51,843 nt of DNA from Desulfobulbaceae bacterium (GCA_004796425.1 QZLB01000039.1:1-51843), one strand, 5' to 3'. Positions 1 through 9,998 are shown, counted from the stretch's first letter. Notes: a model not told the origin generated them from the letters alone. Made by a program: numbers and translations.

Positions 1-571
1 ACAGTCCGAAAAACGATGAGTTCACCAGTTGCAGGAGTTTTGCCGTCATGGCAATGTCCTTTTCGATAATCTCTGCAACTTGATCAGCGGTAACTTCAGG
101 ATCTTTCAACGCCTCCTGCAGTTGTGAATAGACCGAGGGCAAGCTTGGCAACGAACCGATGGAGGAAACAAGCTCCTTCAAGTCTGAGTTTGCCATGATA
201 TCATGAAGCACTCCGGCGCGGGCCAACACATCTTTGAGATTGTCCGGCTCACACGGTTTGGCCAGGAACTGGTGAACAACATTTACGGTCCTTAGGATCG
301 ATTCTTCATCAGCCTGACCGGTCAACATGATCCTGATTGCCAGCGGAAATTTTGACTGAACTTCGGTGAGAAATTCAGCTCCATCCATGCCGGGCATCCG
401 CATATCCGAAACTACCACATCAACCGGATCATCTTCCATCATCCCTAGCGCTTCCTTGCCGCTTTCCGCAAAATAAAATGAATATTCCTTTCGCATGGAC
501 CGAAGCATCCGTTTGATTCCCGAAAGGATATTCGGTTCATCATCAACGAACATTATGGCTTTTTTGCTCAT
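1..571 (-). CDS. Response regulator with HDOD output domain (3' end outside window)
   Basis: The reading frame opens at ATG 569-571, preceded by an AGGAAGAG ribosome site, and runs off the window edge, so only about 190 N-terminal residues are seen. Residues 1-125 form a receiver: FVDDEPNIL holds the acidic pocket and VVVSDMRMPGMDG the phospho-acceptor Asp. After it comes the start of an HDOD domain, including the motif LLQLVNSSFFG, which is typical of that family. HDOD proteins bind nucleotides or partner proteins in signalling but are not phosphodiesterases. The gene lies 30 nt downstream of the HD-GYP-type regulator at 602-1741 on the same strand and shares a very similar receiver (RIMLTGQAD against RMMLTGNAD), so the two look like paralogous members of one operon. 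The length and the rest of the HDOD domain cannot be judged. Confidence 0.85.
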   Translation of the reverse strand, partial: MSKKAIMFVDDEPNILSGIKRMLRSMRKEYSFYFAESGKEALGMMEDDPVDVVVSDMRMPGMDGAEFLTEVQSKFPLAIRIMLTGQADEESILRTVNVVHQFLAKPCEPDNLKDVLARAGVLHDIMANSDLKELVSSIGSLPSLPSVYSQLQEALKDPEVTADQVAEIIEKDIAMTAKLLQLVNSSFFGL

Positions 572-601
572 AAATACTCTTCCTGTATGAGTTGACGATT
601 A

Positions 602-1741
602 TTACGCTTCACTCTGCATTCTGACCCTGATCGGTTCTTTCACTCCAACCTGTCTGGCAAAGTTTTTCAGACCCTGGAGAACCGGCCAGGTAATTTCCTG
701 TCCCTTTGGCGCAAGCAGGGTTTCCTTAGCTGAAAGAATGTCTTCTTCAACGATCATGCCGACTGCCAAATCTTTTATCTGTATAGACAACACATCTGAT
801 ATGGTTTTCTTCAACTTGTATTTACGCAGTTCGGCAACTACATCCGGATTATATACCTCACTTTCGTGCAACAGCTTCCTGATCACTTCGGGACGCTCAA
901 CTCCCTGGAAAAGCATCAGGTCATAATCAAAAACCGTTCTGAGAATCTGAGCTCCTAGATTGGTCTCTTCGTTTTCAAGATCTTCCGGATCAAAGCTGCA
1001 ATAATCCCTGAATTGGTTTCTAATGATCGCAGCAACTCCTTCCAATCGCGGAATGCGCTCCAGCATGCGTGCCCCGTTTGCCGGATGCTCCTGGTACATC
1101 TCCACCTCTTCAGGTTCAAGGGTCACATTTGCATATACTTTATTGAGGATATCTGCCGGCAGGGTTACACAGCCAATCTGCGACATCAGGGCAGCGATTT
1201 CCAGCTGCCAGAGTTTCTGAACAGACAAGGCTTCACCGACATGCACCACCAGTGAACGGATCCTCAGACAGGAGCTGAAAGCCGTTGAGTTGGTAAAACT
1301 CATAAGCTCAGAGAGTACCTGAACACTGCCTTTCAATGTTTCATCAAGCAGTTCCTTTTCCGCTGTTAATAATTTGTATTGCCGCAAGGCAAGAGCCAGG
1401 GATGTGACCAGGACGGGGATGGGACAGGGTTTGTTGAGAAACCTGAAAATCTGACCTTTGTTCACAGCTTCTGTTGCAGTTTCCTGATCGGCATTGCCGG
1501 TAAGCATCATTCTTACCGTATCAGGATATTCTTCCTTGATTCTTGAGAGGAGTTCGACACCATCCATGCCAGGCATTCGCATATCCGAAACCACGACACT
1601 AAATGGCCCATCAGTCTTGAACTTTTCCAGTGCCTCCTGGCCACCCTCTGCAGTAACCACTTTGAAACGCTTCCGCAACTGGCGCCTCATCGAATCCAGG
1701 ATATGCAGCTCATCATCGACAAACAGAATTTTATCCGACAT
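602..1741 (-). CDS. Response regulator with degenerate HD-GYP domain
   Basis: 379 aa. Residues 1-125 are a receiver with VVVSDMRMPGMDG (phospho-Asp) and the RMMLTGNAD and FLNKPCP segments typical of RpfG-type regulators. Residues about 140-275 follow the HD-GYP fold, with recognisable stretches LPADIL and EHPANGARML. The catalytic motifs are lost: where an active enzyme has LLHDIGK this one has LMSQIGC, and the HHExxDGxGYP signature is replaced by IRNQFRDYCSF. It should therefore not hydrolyse cyclic-di-GMP and is better seen as a binding or scaffold protein. The C-terminal 60 residues form a small domain often found after such regulators. It is upstream of the HDOD regulator in the same operon and divergent from the hybrid kinase at 2049, which may be its phosphodonor (inference). 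No strong ribosome site is visible before the ATG. Confidence 0.85.
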   Translation of the reverse strand: MSDKILFVDDELHILDSMRRQLRKRFKVVTAEGGQEALEKFKTDGPFSVVVSDMRMPGMDGVELLSRIKEEYPDTVRMMLTGNADQETATEAVNKGQIFRFLNKPCPIPVLVTSLALALRQYKLLTAEKELLDETLKGSVQVLSELMSFTNSTAFSSCLRIRSLVVHVGEALSVQKLWQLEIAALMSQIGCVTLPADILNKVYANVTLEPEEVEMYQEHPANGARMLERIPRLEGVAAIIRNQFRDYCSFDPEDLENEETNLGAQILRTVFDYDLMLFQGVERPEVIRKLLHESEVYNPDVVAELRKYKLKKTISDVLSIQIKDLAVGMIVEEDILSAKETLLAPKGQEITWPVLQGLKNFARQVGVKEPIRVRMQSEA

Positions 1742-1879
1742 TACCGATTGTAATTTTAATTTTCCAGTAGATCCCCGGCAGGAGTAGTCTGACGGGATTA
1801 ATTTTCGCTTTACCCTACTTTTATTATGCGTAAATACTTTGTTTTATCCAGAAAAAAATTCACCCGCTTCAGCTTCTAA

Positions 1880-1892
1880 ACCAATCATTGGT
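1880..1892. promoter_or_regulatory. Perfect 6-1-6 palindrome in the divergent promoter region
   Basis: The 307-base gap between the genes at 1741 (minus) and 2049 (plus) must hold both promoters. The only symmetric element I see in it is ACCAAT-C-ATTGGT at 1880-1892. A related element with a longer spacer, ACCAAT-(7)-ATTGGT, lies in the large gap upstream of the metF-like gene at 23353-23371. The factor that binds, if any, is unknown. No convincing -35/-10 pair was identified in this gap. Confidence 0.3.
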
Positions 1893-2048
1893 ATCACTAC
1901 CGGACCAAGCGTTCCGCGTTATTGCTTGATAATCGATCTGTCTTTCCATACAATTAAAGAAAGCGATGGTTTTAATACATTGGCATGTTAACCAGATCAC
2001 CTCTTTATATAGACAAGATGAGTGACCAGAGCCTGAGATTGCCGGAAC

Positions 2049-5000
2049 ATGATATCTGAAATCGCCATATTGCTGATTGAAGACAGCCAGGTAGAATCCA
2101 GGGTGTATTCAGAATATCTCCAGTCCTCTGACTTTATTCCTGCCAGGGTTCATATCGGTGAATCTCTTAGTGAGGGACTTCAGATACTTGAAGAGTTAAG
2201 TATTGACCTGGTATTGCTTGACCTTGGGCTCCCTGACAGCTCAGGATTGGAGTCACTATTATCAATCATTAAAAAATTCCCCTCCATTCCGGTCATCATT
2301 CTCACCAGTACCAGCGATCCGCAATTCAGTCTTGAATGTATCCAGGCCGGTGCACAGGACTATATTGTCAAAGGAAGTGGTGCCGAGGCGGTAATGCCTC
2401 GCATCTGCTACTACACCCTGGAACGTTTCAGGGCCCAGGAACGGGCCCGTAAATCGGATTACACCCTCAGGCTGGCCCTCGATTCGATCAACTCGCATAT
2501 TGCCATCCTTGACTCCAGTGGCCTTATTTTGCATGTAAATAATGCCTGGGAGAAGTATGCCCGGGAGAATGGTGGCACCATGCAGGAAACCGGACCGGGA
2601 GTCAATTATTTTGAATTGTGCCGCTCTGTGATCGCCGAGAAAGAAGATGACTATGTTCGTAAATTCCTCACCGGGGTTGAATTAATACTCTCTGGCACTG
2701 AAGACTCGTACGAGATGGAGTATCCCTGCAGTAGTCCGGAGCAAAATCTCTGGTTTGTTTTAAAGATTTTTCGCCCCAGAGACGAAACTTCCAACCTATT
2801 GGTCGTCTCTCATGAAAACATCACCAGAAGAAAACTCGCTGAGTTGGGGGTGCTCAAAGAGCAGGCATATCTGCAGGGCATCATTGATACCTCACCCAAC
2901 CTGATCTTTCTCAAGGATCAGAATGGGCGGTTTATCCTGGTTAACCAGGCTTTTGCTTCCATTTTCGATAAACCGCCCGCCTTTTTTTCCAACAAAACCA
3001 TTGGTGAAATACTCGGTGATAAAGGTTGCCGGGTGCATTCAACCATATTTGAGGAGGCAGATGAGCAGATCCTGCAAAACAATGAGGCGGTGATTCTTGA
3101 AGATGAACGTATTACTGATCATAAAGAGATATCACGTCGATTTAGGACCATTAAAACACCACTTCTGGTCTCCGGGGGACAACATTGTCTGCTCGGTATT
3201 TCAACTGATATTACTGCTTATAAGACTGTTGAGGAGAATTTGAAACAAAGAGAAAAGGAAATCGCAGAGACCAACACTCTGCTGCAATCCATTCTCGATG
3301 TATCACCCAATTGTATCGTGCTGATCGATAAGTCACTCTATTGCCAATACGTAAACTGGCAGCCCAAGAACCTTTTTGGACTGCACCGTTCCAACCCGCT
3401 CGGTAGAAGATATGATGAGATATTTACCGAAGAGATCCACGAAACGCTGGCCTATCATTTTCAGCAGGCACTGGCAGGGAGAATTGTCGATTACGAGCTA
3501 GAAATACCGCGCGAGGATAACACGACAAATTTCTTTCACGCCATTCACGTCCCACGGTTGGTGGAAAATGAAGTTACCGGGTTTTTGGCTTTTTTTACCG
3601 ATATCAGTGATCGTAAAAATTCCGAAAAAACGGTCAACCTGCTCAACTCGGCGATTGAGCAAGTGGATGAAAGTATCGTAATCACCGATACCGAAGGGTT
3701 CATTCAATACGTGAACCCCGCTTTTGAACAGATCACCGGCTATTCGACCAGTGAGTCCATTGGTCAGAATGTCAATATTCTTAAAAGCGGGAAACATGAC
3801 ACACCATTTTACCAGGAGCTCTGGAACACGCTGCTCGATGGTGATACCTGGACGGGCAGGATCATCAACCGCAAGAAAAACGGCTCACTTTTTACCGAGG
3901 ATGCAACCATTTCACCGGTCAGGGATAGTAGCGGCAATACCATTTGCTATGTCGCAGTCAAGAGGGACATTTCCAATGTACTGCAGCTTGAGCAGCAGCT
4001 CAGACAGGCCCAGAAGATGGAATCGCTGGGCACCCTTGCTGGAGGCATCGCCCATGATTTCAACAACATACTTACTGCCATCATGGGTTTTACGGAGCTC
4101 AGTATCGCCCGGCTGGAACAGACCCACCCGATACTCCCCGACCTTGACGAGGTGTACAATGCTTCCATGAGGGCAAAGGACCTGGTCCACCAGATTCTCA
4201 CTTTCAGCCGAAGAATAGATCAGACACTCCAACCCATTGATATCGCTCCGGTGCTCAAGGAAGCACTGAAGCTACTACGTTCAACCCTGCCTTCGACGAT
4301 CAGCCTGAAAAGTAATATCGCCCGTCATGTCGGCAAGGTACTTGCCGACCCAACACAAATCCATCAGATTGTCATGAATCTCTGTACCAATGCGGCTCAT
4401 GCGATGAATGAGTTTGGTGGTGAATTAACGGTATCACTGTCCACCGATGAAATAGCTGAAGAATCTGAACTGCCACACCCTGCCCTGACCCCAGGTACGT
4501 ATCTGAAACTCACCGTCAAGGATACCGGCAAGGGAATACCCCAGGCAATCCTCCCCTATATCTTTGACCCGTATTTCACCACCAAGGATCAGGGTGAAGG
4601 GACCGGTCTCGGCCTGGCTGTCGTGCATGGTATCATCCAGGATTACAGTGGTATAATCTTCGTTGAATCCGAGCAGGAAAATGGTGCCCTGTTTACCATC
4701 ATGCTTCCAGTGAGCGAGACGGATAGTATTGCTGAAAACGGTACCAAAAGCATAAGCGTCACCAAAGGAAATGGCGAGTTTATTCTCGTCGTCGATGATG
4801 AGAAAGCTATCACCCTTTTATGCAGTCGACTGCTGGAACAGATTGGTTATCGAGTACATGCCGAAAATAATAGCCTGGACGCGCTGAAATTTTTCACGGA
4901 ACATGCAGACGAGGTTGACTTTGTTCTGAGCGACATGACCATGCCCCATCTCACCGGCGACCGTCTGCTTGCCGCGATTCTGGAAAAGAAACCCCAGATG

Positions 5001-5150
5001 CCGGCAATACTGATGAGTGGGAACGCCGCCCAGTTGCCAGAAATCCTTACCAACCGGGATCGAATTAAATTGATGGCAAAACCGGTTGAAAAGGCCATCC
5101 TATTCGAAATGATTCACTCGCTCCTGCATATGAATCCTGCACTCGGTTAA
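2049..5150 (+). CDS. Hybrid sensor histidine kinase, REC-PAS(x4)-HisKA-HATPase-REC
   Basis: 1033 aa, cytoplasmic, with no signal peptide or membrane segment. Order: N-terminal receiver (1-125, phospho-Asp about 58 in LVLLDLGLPDSSG); four PAS domains starting near residues 137, 275, 412 and 533; HisKA near 655-720 with the H-box GGIAHDFNN; HATPase near 765-885 with the N box (NLCTNAAHAM) and the G boxes DTGKGI and GEGTGLGL; and a C-terminal receiver about 910-1030 (FVLSDMTMPHLTG). The fourth PAS (IVITDTEGFIQYVNPAFEQITGYS) is of the type that senses redox state or small ligands, but no haem or flavin ligand can be assigned. Receivers at both ends suggest a phosphorelay in which the N-terminal one is an input. 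It is divergent from the two stand-alone regulators at 1-1741, its most likely partners. Confidence 0.93.
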   Translation: MISEIAILLIEDSQVESRVYSEYLQSSDFIPARVHIGESLSEGLQILEELSIDLVLLDLGLPDSSGLESLLSIIKKFPSIPVIILTSTSDPQFSLECIQAGAQDYIVKGSGAEAVMPRICYYTLERFRAQERARKSDYTLRLALDSINSHIAILDSSGLILHVNNAWEKYARENGGTMQETGPGVNYFELCRSVIAEKEDDYVRKFLTGVELILSGTEDSYEMEYPCSSPEQNLWFVLKIFRPRDETSNLLVVSHENITRRKLAELGVLKEQAYLQGIIDTSPNLIFLKDQNGRFILVNQAFASIFDKPPAFFSNKTIGEILGDKGCRVHSTIFEEADEQILQNNEAVILEDERITDHKEISRRFRTIKTPLLVSGGQHCLLGISTDITAYKTVEENLKQREKEIAETNTLLQSILDVSPNCIVLIDKSLYCQYVNWQPKNLFGLHRSNPLGRRYDEIFTEEIHETLAYHFQQALAGRIVDYELEIPREDNTTNFFHAIHVPRLVENEVTGFLAFFTDISDRKNSEKTVNLLNSAIEQVDESIVITDTEGFIQYVNPAFEQITGYSTSESIGQNVNILKSGKHDTPFYQELWNTLLDGDTWTGRIINRKKNGSLFTEDATISPVRDSSGNTICYVAVKRDISNVLQLEQQLRQAQKMESLGTLAGGIAHDFNNILTAIMGFTELSIARLEQTHPILPDLDEVYNASMRAKDLVHQILTFSRRIDQTLQPIDIAPVLKEALKLLRSTLPSTISLKSNIARHVGKVLADPTQIHQIVMNLCTNAAHAMNEFGGELTVSLSTDEIAEESELPHPALTPGTYLKLTVKDTGKGIPQAILPYIFDPYFTTKDQGEGTGLGLAVVHGIIQDYSGIIFVESEQENGALFTIMLPVSETDSIAENGTKSISVTKGNGEFILVVDDEKAITLLCSRLLEQIGYRVHAENNSLDALKFFTEHADEVDFVLSDMTMPHLTGDRLLAAILEKKPQMPAILMSGNAAQLPEILTNRDRIKLMAKPVEKAILFEMIHSLLHMNPALG

Positions 5151-5190
5151 TCATAAACCATTACAGAGATTACCAGCCGCTTACCGTCCG

Positions 5191-6366
5191 TCAATCTGAC
5201 CTGGGGTCGGACTGCCGATTGCCGATCATCAGCAAGGCACCGCTGCAAAGGAGCATCACAACCAGTGCAGTAGACCAATACGCTGCATCAACTCCCCAGA
5301 TATCCATGACTTTTCCAGAGACGGTCGCCCCGATAAAGACCCCAAGGCTCATGGCCAGACTGAAAACGCCCATCATCGCTCCGTGCCCATAATGGTTCTT
5401 TCCTTCAATAGATGCATAAGCTGAAAGAACTGGCCAGATAATAGCTTCCGCACACCCGAGCACACAGTATAGTACCAGCATCATGGTCAGGTTGGGGACC
5501 AGTGGAATCAAGGCGAGGCAGGAACAGATCCCAACACAACCACTAAACAATAGGAATCTTTTATCATAACGATCCGCCACCGTACCCGCAGGAATCTGCA
5601 GTATTGCATTAACCAGGGTCCTGCAGGCAATCACCATACCAATCTGCACGCCGGTCGCAGACATCCGCTCGTTCATTAGTAACGGTAGAAAGGCCATCGT
5701 CGGCACCATGATGATCATGGTTGCAAATCGGGCAATCAGGATTCCAAGTGTTCTCCGACTGCGAATCATCGCCACGAAATTGGCAAACATTGCCACCTTC
5801 CGCCCACCCTCCATTGAGGTGGCGGTAGGCATGGTGAAAATGACCAGAATACAGGCCAGAAAACTCAAAAGTGCCATGAGATAAAACACCGCAGAAAAAC
5901 CCAGTGTGTCAGACACCAGTCCACCAATGATCGGTCCGCAACCAATTCCGCAAAAAATCGCTATGTTCAGATAACTCTGGTAACGAGCCTCAAACCCGGC
6001 AGGGGCTAAAATACTCATATAGGCCATACCGATGGGCACAATCATCGCAGAACCGACACCATGAAAAGCTCGCACCCCGATTAAATGCGACACATATGCA
6101 GCATGGGGGATAAGGAGCCCCACCAAGCCATAAATAAACAGGCCCGATATGAGAAATCCTTTTCTTCCCCACCGATCAGATAAACTTCCGACCAATGGCT
6201 GCAGGATCCCTCTACTTACTGAAAAGGCCGCGATAATCATACCAAGCGCAAACCCGTTGGCGCCGAGCGTAGTTGCAAATACGGGCATGACAGGAATGAT
6301 GATGCCAATACCAAGCAAGGCAATGAATACTGAAAGCAGTAGGGTAATCAGGGTCTGACGAGGCAT
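5191..6366 (-). CDS. MFS transporter, drug/metabolite efflux type
   Basis: 391 aa, about 12 hydrophobic segments. The loop between segments 2 and 3 carries GSLSDRWGRKG, the MFS signature, and a related motif, GTVADRYDKR, appears in the second half. Length and layout match the DHA1 family of proton-coupled exporters (TetA/Bcr-like). Substrate cannot be deduced. The start ATG at 6364-6366 leads straight into the first membrane helix. It converges with the hybrid kinase (40-base gap, no clear terminator). The next gene upstream on this strand is the chemoreceptor at 6804, but 437 bases separate them, so it probably has its own promoter. Confidence 0.88.
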   Translation of the reverse strand: MPRQTLITLLLSVFIALLGIGIIIPVMPVFATTLGANGFALGMIIAAFSVSRGILQPLVGSLSDRWGRKGFLISGLFIYGLVGLLIPHAAYVSHLIGVRAFHGVGSAMIVPIGMAYMSILAPAGFEARYQSYLNIAIFCGIGCGPIIGGLVSDTLGFSAVFYLMALLSFLACILVIFTMPTATSMEGGRKVAMFANFVAMIRSRRTLGILIARFATMIIMVPTMAFLPLLMNERMSATGVQIGMVIACRTLVNAILQIPAGTVADRYDKRFLLFSGCVGICSCLALIPLVPNLTMMLVLYCVLGCAEAIIWPVLSAYASIEGKNHYGHGAMMGVFSLAMSLGVFIGATVSGKVMDIWGVDAAYWSTALVVMLLCSGALLMIGNRQSDPRSD

Positions 6367-6758
6367 AATCGAGGCGCGCAGCCTGGTTTATCAATTCTGT
6401 CTAAGATGAAAGTTTCGATGATCAGATTTGCAGTTTGTTAAAAGAGTGTTTCAATAAGGGTACCTTTCAATTAATCGACCACTGTAATCGAAACAGGAAT
6501 ACCCGACCGTATAAATCGTTATATAAACATCAATTAAACCGAGAAATTACCCAGCGAACATAAAAACTAAACGAAAACAAAATCATCACCGGTTATGGTT
6601 AACTCATTCTTCCAACAATAGGTGCATTGCCTCATCTTAATTTTTATGAGGAAAAAGGAACCGAGGTGGGTGCAACTCGAATGGTAAATGAGGTGTTGTT
6701 CCTGCTAGAATTGTAAATACTGTGCTCAGTTTTAGGAAGACGAACTAAGGGACTGGCG

Positions 6759-6793
6759 CGCAGCGCCTCACCGTTTATTGGTAGAGCGCTGCG
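6759..6793 (-). terminator. Imperfect long hairpin just after the chemoreceptor gene
   Basis: CGCAGCGC at 6759-6766 and its exact complement GCGCTGCG at 6786-6793 flank 19 bases that can pair further (ACC with GGT), giving an interrupted stem. It starts 11 bases after the stop of the chemoreceptor, in the place expected for a terminator, but no T-run follows on the minus strand, so Rho-independent termination is uncertain. The rest of the 437-base gap 6367-6803 is AT-rich and shows no gene or other clear signal; it presumably holds the promoter of the MFS gene. Confidence 0.4.
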
Positions 6794-6803
6794 GTCTGGT
6801 AGA

Positions 6804-8168
6804 TCAGGTTCTGAACTGCTCTGTCAGTTTTGCCGTATTAACCGCCATCTGTTTGATCTGCTCTGAAGAGTCGAGAATTGTACCGATTGCATCATTTGCC
6901 TCATTTGATGCATCAGTAACGGAATTCGCCATATCCGCAATTTCGTTGGCATATTGTGAGGCTTTCGAGACCTGCTCGTTGGAATACCCGAGCTTGTCAG
7001 AGGCCGAAGAGAGTGACTGAGCAACCTCTGAAACTGTTGCCGACTGCTGTTCAACTGCACTGGCAATGGTCGCAACTATTTCGCTATTTTCCCCCACAAT
7101 CCCGGTAGCCTCAACAATTTCTGATATGGTGGTTCGGGTAACGGTCTGGACCTGGTCAATTCGTTTTTGAATCTCCGTTGCCGCGTCGGCGGTTTGATGT
7201 GCCAATTCCTTAATTTCGTTGGCTACGACAGCAAATCCTTTCCCTGCCTCACCGGCCCGCGCAGCCTCAATTGTAGCATTGAGGGCCAGTAGATTAACCT
7301 GCTCCGAAATATCTGCAATGGTTTCCGTTACATTAGAGATATCTTCACCGGCTTTACCAAGCTCCTGAACCTCCTGCTCAAGCTGCTCCATTTTCTGCCT
7401 GGTATTTTCAGTATTGATATGCGCCCGTCCTGAAGTCTCAGAGATCTCGGTGACAGTATCCGACAGCTCATCTACCGCCGATGACACGACCTGGATATTT
7501 CCGGCGGACTCTTCCAGAACACCTGAAATTTCAGTCATGTCACGATTCATATAGTTTGCAGACCGAAATACCCGCTGGGAAATCTCCTGAGCGGTTGCGG
7601 TTTTCTCACGAATGGTCTCAATAGAACTATGAATTTCCGTGGTGGCATCGCTTAGATCATGAGCATTTGACTGGATATTTTTGATGATCGACTGCAGCTT
7701 TTCAACAAACACGTTAAAAAAATGGGCGACTTTGCCCGGTTCATCGCTGGCATAAACTTTAAGTCGCCTGGTAAGATCGGCATCCCCTGAACTGATATTC
7801 TCCAGCCCGTCTGAGGCATTGGTTATCGATTTGCCAATCAGACCGGAAAGAAAGATCGCCCCTACTGCGGCCATCGCAATTACCACCGCTACGACGATCA
7901 TCAGGATTATTGATATCCGTTTTAAGTCCGAAGCTGCTTTAGCCTCAAGGCGACTCACCAGTCCACTGGTGTCTATGCTTGATTCCTGATTTGCCGTCTG
8001 CTGAATTTCCTGAAGTGCCGTCTGGACTTCTTGAATAGAAGATACCTTAAAATCATTCAGGAAGAAAAGTGCGAGCAGGGTCATCATTACCCCAAAGGCG
8101 ATGGTTGAGGGAATGACAAAACCTGAAATCTTCAGCCTGACTGACAAATCTTTTAGGAAGTTCAACAT
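6804..8168 (-). CDS. Methyl-accepting chemotaxis protein
   Basis: 454 aa. One hydrophobic segment near residues 15-37 and a second near 85-110, with a short (about 45 residue) extracytoplasmic part between them; a HAMP domain about 110-165; then the long coiled-coil signalling domain. The hairpin tip reads [37 protein letters not shown] in part, the invariant MCP signature that binds CheA and CheW. The sensing part is too small for a typical ligand pocket, so the receptor may sense something at the membrane or through HAMP (inference). No C-terminal CheR-binding pentapeptide is present. It stands alone, with no che genes nearby. The start ATG follows an AGGA ribosome site. Confidence 0.92.
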   Translation of the reverse strand: MLNFLKDLSVRLKISGFVIPSTIAFGVMMTLLALFFLNDFKVSSIQEVQTALQEIQQTANQESSIDTSGLVSRLEAKAASDLKRISIILMIVVAVVIAMAAVGAIFLSGLIGKSITNASDGLENISSGDADLTRRLKVYASDEPGKVAHFFNVFVEKLQSIIKNIQSNAHDLSDATTEIHSSIETIREKTATAQEISQRVFRSANYMNRDMTEISGVLEESAGNIQVVSSAVDELSDTVTEISETSGRAHINTENTRQKMEQLEQEVQELGKAGEDISNVTETIADISEQVNLLALNATIEAARAGEAGKGFAVVANEIKELAHQTADAATEIQKRIDQVQTVTRTTISEIVEATGIVGENSEIVATIASAVEQQSATVSEVAQSLSSASDKLGYSNEQVSKASQYANEIADMANSVTDASNEANDAIGTILDSSEQIKQMAVNTAKLTEQFRT

Positions 8169-8643
8169 AGTAGCATCCTACTGAGTATTGGTTTGCTGGT
8201 TATCTATAATGTAAGTTCCAAATGTATGCGCTCACTACAATCTCTTCGATATAATTATCGTTTCCATTAATGAAATAATGACCTTATATCTGCGGTATCA
8301 GCAATACAGCAATGGTTTCAGACCAAAATCAAAGATCGTTGATTACGGTCTTTAGTTACTTCCTAACTATTTGAAAGACTTAATAATCGTTTCTTTATTA
8401 AGGATATATGAGGAATGAGCTACCTGTCAAATAATCTCGCTATGTTTTTGCTTTTGGCTCGCTTTTGAACGATTCAAAGTTTGCACCGATCCCTGATTGA
8501 GCGGATAAGTAACAAGTCTTATCGAAACCACAGAAAAAACTCGATTGAACCAGGAATCATGGTTAATTCTATGGTAAAAGAGCAGGTTTGCTCACAAGGC
8601 TGAACACCTTCTTATTGAACGATAATTTCAGGACCGATTTCCC
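8169..8643. other. 475-base intergenic region between divergent genes
   Basis: AT-rich gap between the chemoreceptor (minus) and the lipoprotein (plus). It must carry both promoters. I see a small symmetric element, CGATA-TAAT-TATCG, near 8249-8262 on the chemoreceptor side and nothing else that stands out: no open frame with a ribosome site, no structured RNA and no repeat. Confidence 0.3.
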
Positions 8644-9645
8644 ATGAGATCCTTGATACATGCATTGATCAGCAAAAGCAGGCTGAGTTCGCTGGTGTTG
8701 CTCCTGCTGATACTTAGCGGTTGCAGTGGTAAGCTCCCCCCTGCGGACATGTCTCGTACCCTTTATCTGCCCATTTCGGAGTCTGTAGATGAAAACAAAT
8801 TTATCCCATATTTTGAATCCTTTGGCACCGAAAGAGCCTATAACCGGATTGGTACACCGGTTGCTGCCGGAGATGGGGCGCAACCAGAGCAGGTTTTTGT
8901 CGATCCTTCACGACCTGCCATTTTCACGGAAAGACGACTGTTTTCAACCAGCAGAGGGTTTTATACAAACCTGATTCACCGGATCCATTTCAGTGAGATA
9001 CCCACGTCGATTTTCCCATTTTACCTGGGAGCCGGAAAAAATATCGGGCTTTTTGTAATCGTTACCCTTAATAGTTCAGCAGAACCATTGCTCTATACCA
9101 TCGTGCACACTTGTGGCTGTTATCTCGCGTTTATCCCGACAAGCTATCTCTGGCCGGAGGCCTTCCCCGCCTCATGGTCTCTCCAAACACAAGGGGTATA
9201 TGGTGAAACGCTTCCCGGTCTGCTTGATCTACACAATCCACTGCTTACTGATTTTCGGGTTGGTCTGAAGATCAGAAATGAGACACACCGGGTGATGGAT
9301 ATTACCATTGAGCCCGAACAGAAACTACGCAGCAACCCCCATGTACCCATGCAAATAAAACCACTTGCCGCGCTTGAGAATCTGCAGGACCATGCTTCTG
9401 AACCGGTTTCTTTTTTCGAACAGAGCGGAGCCCGAAAGGATTATGTAAAAGAGAGTGGGAAAATGTGGGAGCGAATCCTGATGAGTTGGTGGGCGCTTGA
9501 CTGGAGGATCGGGGAAGACAAGAGACTCGGCAAAGACGCCGCTGACGGACTCGTATTTTATACCAGCATCAAACCCTGGCAACGGGTAAACTCAGATATG
9601 AGAAATTTCTCCCGCTTCTTAAACTATTGGGGCTGGAAGCTTTGA
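8644..9645 (+). CDS. Putative lipoprotein of unknown function
   Basis: 333 aa, family not recognised. The N-terminus is a lipoprotein signal: basic MRSLIHALISKSR, a hydrophobic run, then the lipobox LSGC with the lipidated Cys at about residue 27, so the mature protein is anchored to a membrane facing the periplasm. The body is rich in aromatic residues (Trp, Tyr, Phe) and has a CGCY motif in the middle (IVHTCGCYLAF) that could be a metal or haem-binding or redox site, though it does not fit CxxCH. A hydrophobic stretch (SIFPFYLGAGKNIGLFVIVTL) lies at residues about 121-141. Ribosome site AGGA 10 bases before the ATG. It is 44 bases upstream of the thiamine-binding-protein gene and may be cotranscribed with it; no functional link is obvious. 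Confidence 0.75.
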   Translation: MRSLIHALISKSRLSSLVLLLLILSGCSGKLPPADMSRTLYLPISESVDENKFIPYFESFGTERAYNRIGTPVAAGDGAQPEQVFVDPSRPAIFTERRLFSTSRGFYTNLIHRIHFSEIPTSIFPFYLGAGKNIGLFVIVTLNSSAEPLLYTIVHTCGCYLAFIPTSYLWPEAFPASWSLQTQGVYGETLPGLLDLHNPLLTDFRVGLKIRNETHRVMDITIEPEQKLRSNPHVPMQIKPLAALENLQDHASEPVSFFEQSGARKDYVKESGKMWERILMSWWALDWRIGEDKRLGKDAADGLVFYTSIKPWQRVNSDMRNFSRFLNYWGWKL

Positions 9646-9689
9646 TGTTCAAGATGTGAGCTAATTATTCAAGACAGAGGTCCTACAAA

Positions 9690-9998
9690 ATGAAAGTAAT
9701 CATTGATTTATGCATTATTCCGCTCGGGGTCGGGGTATCAGTATCGGACTATATCGCGGCCTGTCACGATATTTTGGAAGATAAAAATTTACAGACAAAC
9801 CTGCATGCCTATGGAACCAACATTGAAGGAGAGTGGGATACGGTAATGGCTGCGGTTAAGAAGTGTCACGAAAAGATTCACGAAATGGGTGCACCCAGAA
9901 TCTCAACCCAAATCAAACTTGGTACTCGGACCGATCGTGAACAGACAATGTTGGATAAAATCAACAGCGTCACAACCAAACGTAAAAGCTCTGGCTGA
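9690..9998 (+). CDS. MTH1187 family thiamine-binding protein
   Basis: 102 aa, matching the usual length (about 100) of the small ferredoxin-like-fold family known as MTH1187, YkoF-related or DUF77. Diagnostic stretches are IIPLGVG near the N-terminus, LHAYGTNIEGEW in the middle and the K-L-G-T-R-T-D-R end near residue 80. Members bind thiamine or a related ligand as tetramers; their exact physiological role is unsettled. No thiamine biosynthesis or transport gene and no TPP riboswitch is visible nearby, so the context does not sharpen the function. It probably shares a transcript with the lipoprotein gene 44 bases upstream. Confidence 0.85.
   Translation: MKVIIDLCIIPLGVGVSVSDYIAACHDILEDKNLQTNLHAYGTNIEGEWDTVMAAVKKCHEKIHEMGAPRISTQIKLGTRTDREQTMLDKINSVTTKRKSSG

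Noticed and set aside
3724-4170. 148-codon plus-strand frame inside the hybrid kinase
   Set aside because: It is a shifted frame of the PAS/HisKA region, with composition typical of a wrong frame and no start signal.
6367-6803. Possible insertion-sequence remnant or integron-type site in this gap
   Set aside because: Only a hairpin near the chemoreceptor stop is visible; no transposase fragment, terminal repeats or attC core were found.
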